A stretch of 36,370 nucleotides of DNA from positions 1-36,370 of the IMG/VR virus record IMGVR_UViG_3300046517_001948; one strand, 5' to 3'. The translations under genes and the position numbers were made by a program. Below, one piece after another: positions 35,460-36,370 of the stretch (its first letter is position 1; the number at the start of each line of letters is the position of its first letter). Below the pieces are notes generated by a model, which saw only the letters and a list, made by a program, of their open reading frames with translations, was not told the origin of the DNA and searched no databases. The stretch is from a virus.

Positions 35460-36370
35460 GTGGCTAGAGTCGAGATAGAGTTTTCCGGCGACGCCCTGGT
35501 CGAGGAAATCACTGTTGCCACGCCAAGGACGACGCTGCCTGCGACCGCCACGCCGGCCAATATCGGCCTGGTCGAGATTTCGACGGTGCAGACCCAGGAA
35601 TCCGGTCTGGTCATCACCTTAGATACCCCGCCGGCCAGCAAGGTCGACGGCAAATTGTGGTGGGAGACCGACACCGGCAATCTCTACCTGCTCTATGACG
35701 ACGGCAATTCGCAGCAGTGGGTGCAGGTCAACGGCGGCTCCAGCGGCGTGCCGGAAGCGCCTCTTGACGGCAGCCAGTACGGAAGGCAATCGGCCAACTG
35801 GACTGTCATCAGCGGCGGTGGCGGCGGCATTACAGAGCCGCCCGACAGCAAGACCTACGGCCGGAAAAACGGTGCCTGGGATGACCTCACCGACGATTTT
35901 GCCGCCAAACTCAACTCGAGCGCCTACACCGCCGCCGATGTGCTGGCCAAGCTGGTCACCGTCGACGGCACGGGAAGCAACCTCGATGCCGACCTGCTCG
36001 ACGGACAGAGCGGAGCGTACTATCTCGCTTACGGCAACATGTCAGGCGTGCCATCCACCTTCCCTCCGACGCTGCCGATTGCACAGAGCGGCGTGACCAA
36101 TCTCGTCACCGACCTTGCTGCAAAGGAGCCGGCCATCGCCGTCGGAACCAGCGCCCAGTACTGGCAGGGGACCAAGTCATGGCAGACGCTCGACAAGACG
36201 GCGGTCGGTTTGTCCAACGTCGACAACACCTCTGACGCCGGCAAGCCGGTCTCCACCGCACAAGCTGCCGCTGACGCGCTGAAGGTCGCCAAGGCCGGTG
36301 ACACCATGACCGGCGACCTGTCGATCAGCAAGGCGACGCCGGTGCTGTCCATCGACAAGGCGGCATCCGG
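35460..36370 (+). CDS. Second tail fibre (partial, continues past window end)
   Basis: GTG 35460 opens a frame of 303 codons running off the window. It reads MARVEIEFSGDALVEEITVA, then SKVDGKLWWETDTGNLYLLY (a domain seen in fibre tips), DADLLDGQSGAYYL, VGLSNVDNTSDAGKPVSTA and GDTMTGDLSI. These last motifs are classic tail fibre repeats (LDxDLLDGxxxxYYL, GLxNVDNTSDxxKPVS). It likely forms the host-binding fibre. The ribosome site is weak; translation is probably coupled to the preceding gene, whose stop is 3 bp away. Confidence 0.85.
   Translation, partial: MARVEIEFSGDALVEEITVATPRTTLPATATPANIGLVEISTVQTQESGLVITLDTPPASKVDGKLWWETDTGNLYLLYDDGNSQQWVQVNGGSSGVPEAPLDGSQYGRQSANWTVISGGGGGITEPPDSKTYGRKNGAWDDLTDDFAAKLNSSAYTAADVLAKLVTVDGTGSNLDADLLDGQSGAYYLAYGNMSGVPSTFPPTLPIAQSGVTNLVTDLAAKEPAIAVGTSAQYWQGTKSWQTLDKTAVGLSNVDNTSDAGKPVSTAQAAADALKVAKAGDTMTGDLSISKATPVLSIDKAAS

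Noticed and set aside
1-36370. Temperate phage features (integrase, repressor, attachment site)
   Set aside because: No integrase, excisionase or CI-like repressor was seen. The HTH-like protein at 5207-5530 is not enough to call lysogeny. The genome is cut at both window ends, so such genes may lie outside.
1-36370. Joining of the two window ends as a circular genome
   Set aside because: The tail fibre frame at the right end would run into the antisense of the XF1762 gene, so the ends do not connect directly.

Overview
This window is most of the genome of a short-tailed (podovirus-like) double-stranded DNA phage, or a prophage of that type, in high-GC sequence. The codon and GC style, the family resemblances (XF1762 family, DUF2800, DUF2815/Enc34-type SSB, KTSC, D5-type helicase) and the rhizobium-like proteins suggest an alphaproteobacterial host. 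That host call is inference. No integrase, repressor, tRNA gene, CRISPR array or phage RNA polymerase was seen. Both ends of the window cut through genes: an XF1762-family gene at the left and a tail fibre gene at the right.

Left arm, 1-5801, transcribed leftward: an early/replication operon. In transcription order from 5801 it holds two small conserved genes, a RuvC-like resolvase, a small membrane protein, a zinc-ribbon protein, a SNF2-type helicase, three hypothetical genes, a DUF2800 RecB/Cas4-like nuclease and a DUF2815-type ssDNA-binding protein. A strong terminator follows, and then the start of an XF1762-family gene. Rightward from the divergent promoter region (5802-5923) come a family A DNA polymerase, an unusual 220-bp structured intergenic region, an AEP/RepB-like primase, a PriCT-2/D5/SF3 helicase, a large imperfect inverted repeat that is an origin or operator candidate, and two clusters of small genes including an HhH protein. 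This part ends at a clear terminator (12482-12510).

The late region, 12555-36370, runs rightward: terminase small subunit with a cluster of GTATAG repeats at its 3' end, a KTSC protein, terminase large subunit (no canonical start codon), a portal with a 99-residue polyproline insertion, and a lysis cassette (GH19 endolysin, spanin-like and small membrane proteins). It continues with small virion-module genes, scaffold, major capsid protein, head-tail and tail proteins, a T7 gp13-like GNAT protein, ejection-type proteins including a lysozyme and an ART-like domain protein, an S74-chaperone tail fibre, a fibre-associated protein and a second fibre. Two antisense HNH endonucleases and one antisense 26-aa membrane peptide gene interrupt this block.

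The most unusual points are these. A shared translation-start element (AGGAGTAACGAC) precedes genes in both arms and in one tiny late-region gene. There are two probable non-AUG/GUG/UUG start codons (AUC at 2426 and CUG at 13491). The inverted repeat at 10392-10507 and the 11-bp-phased GTATAG repeats share a core. The portal carries a polyproline insertion, and a small Cys-motif protein pair flanks a homing endonuclease.
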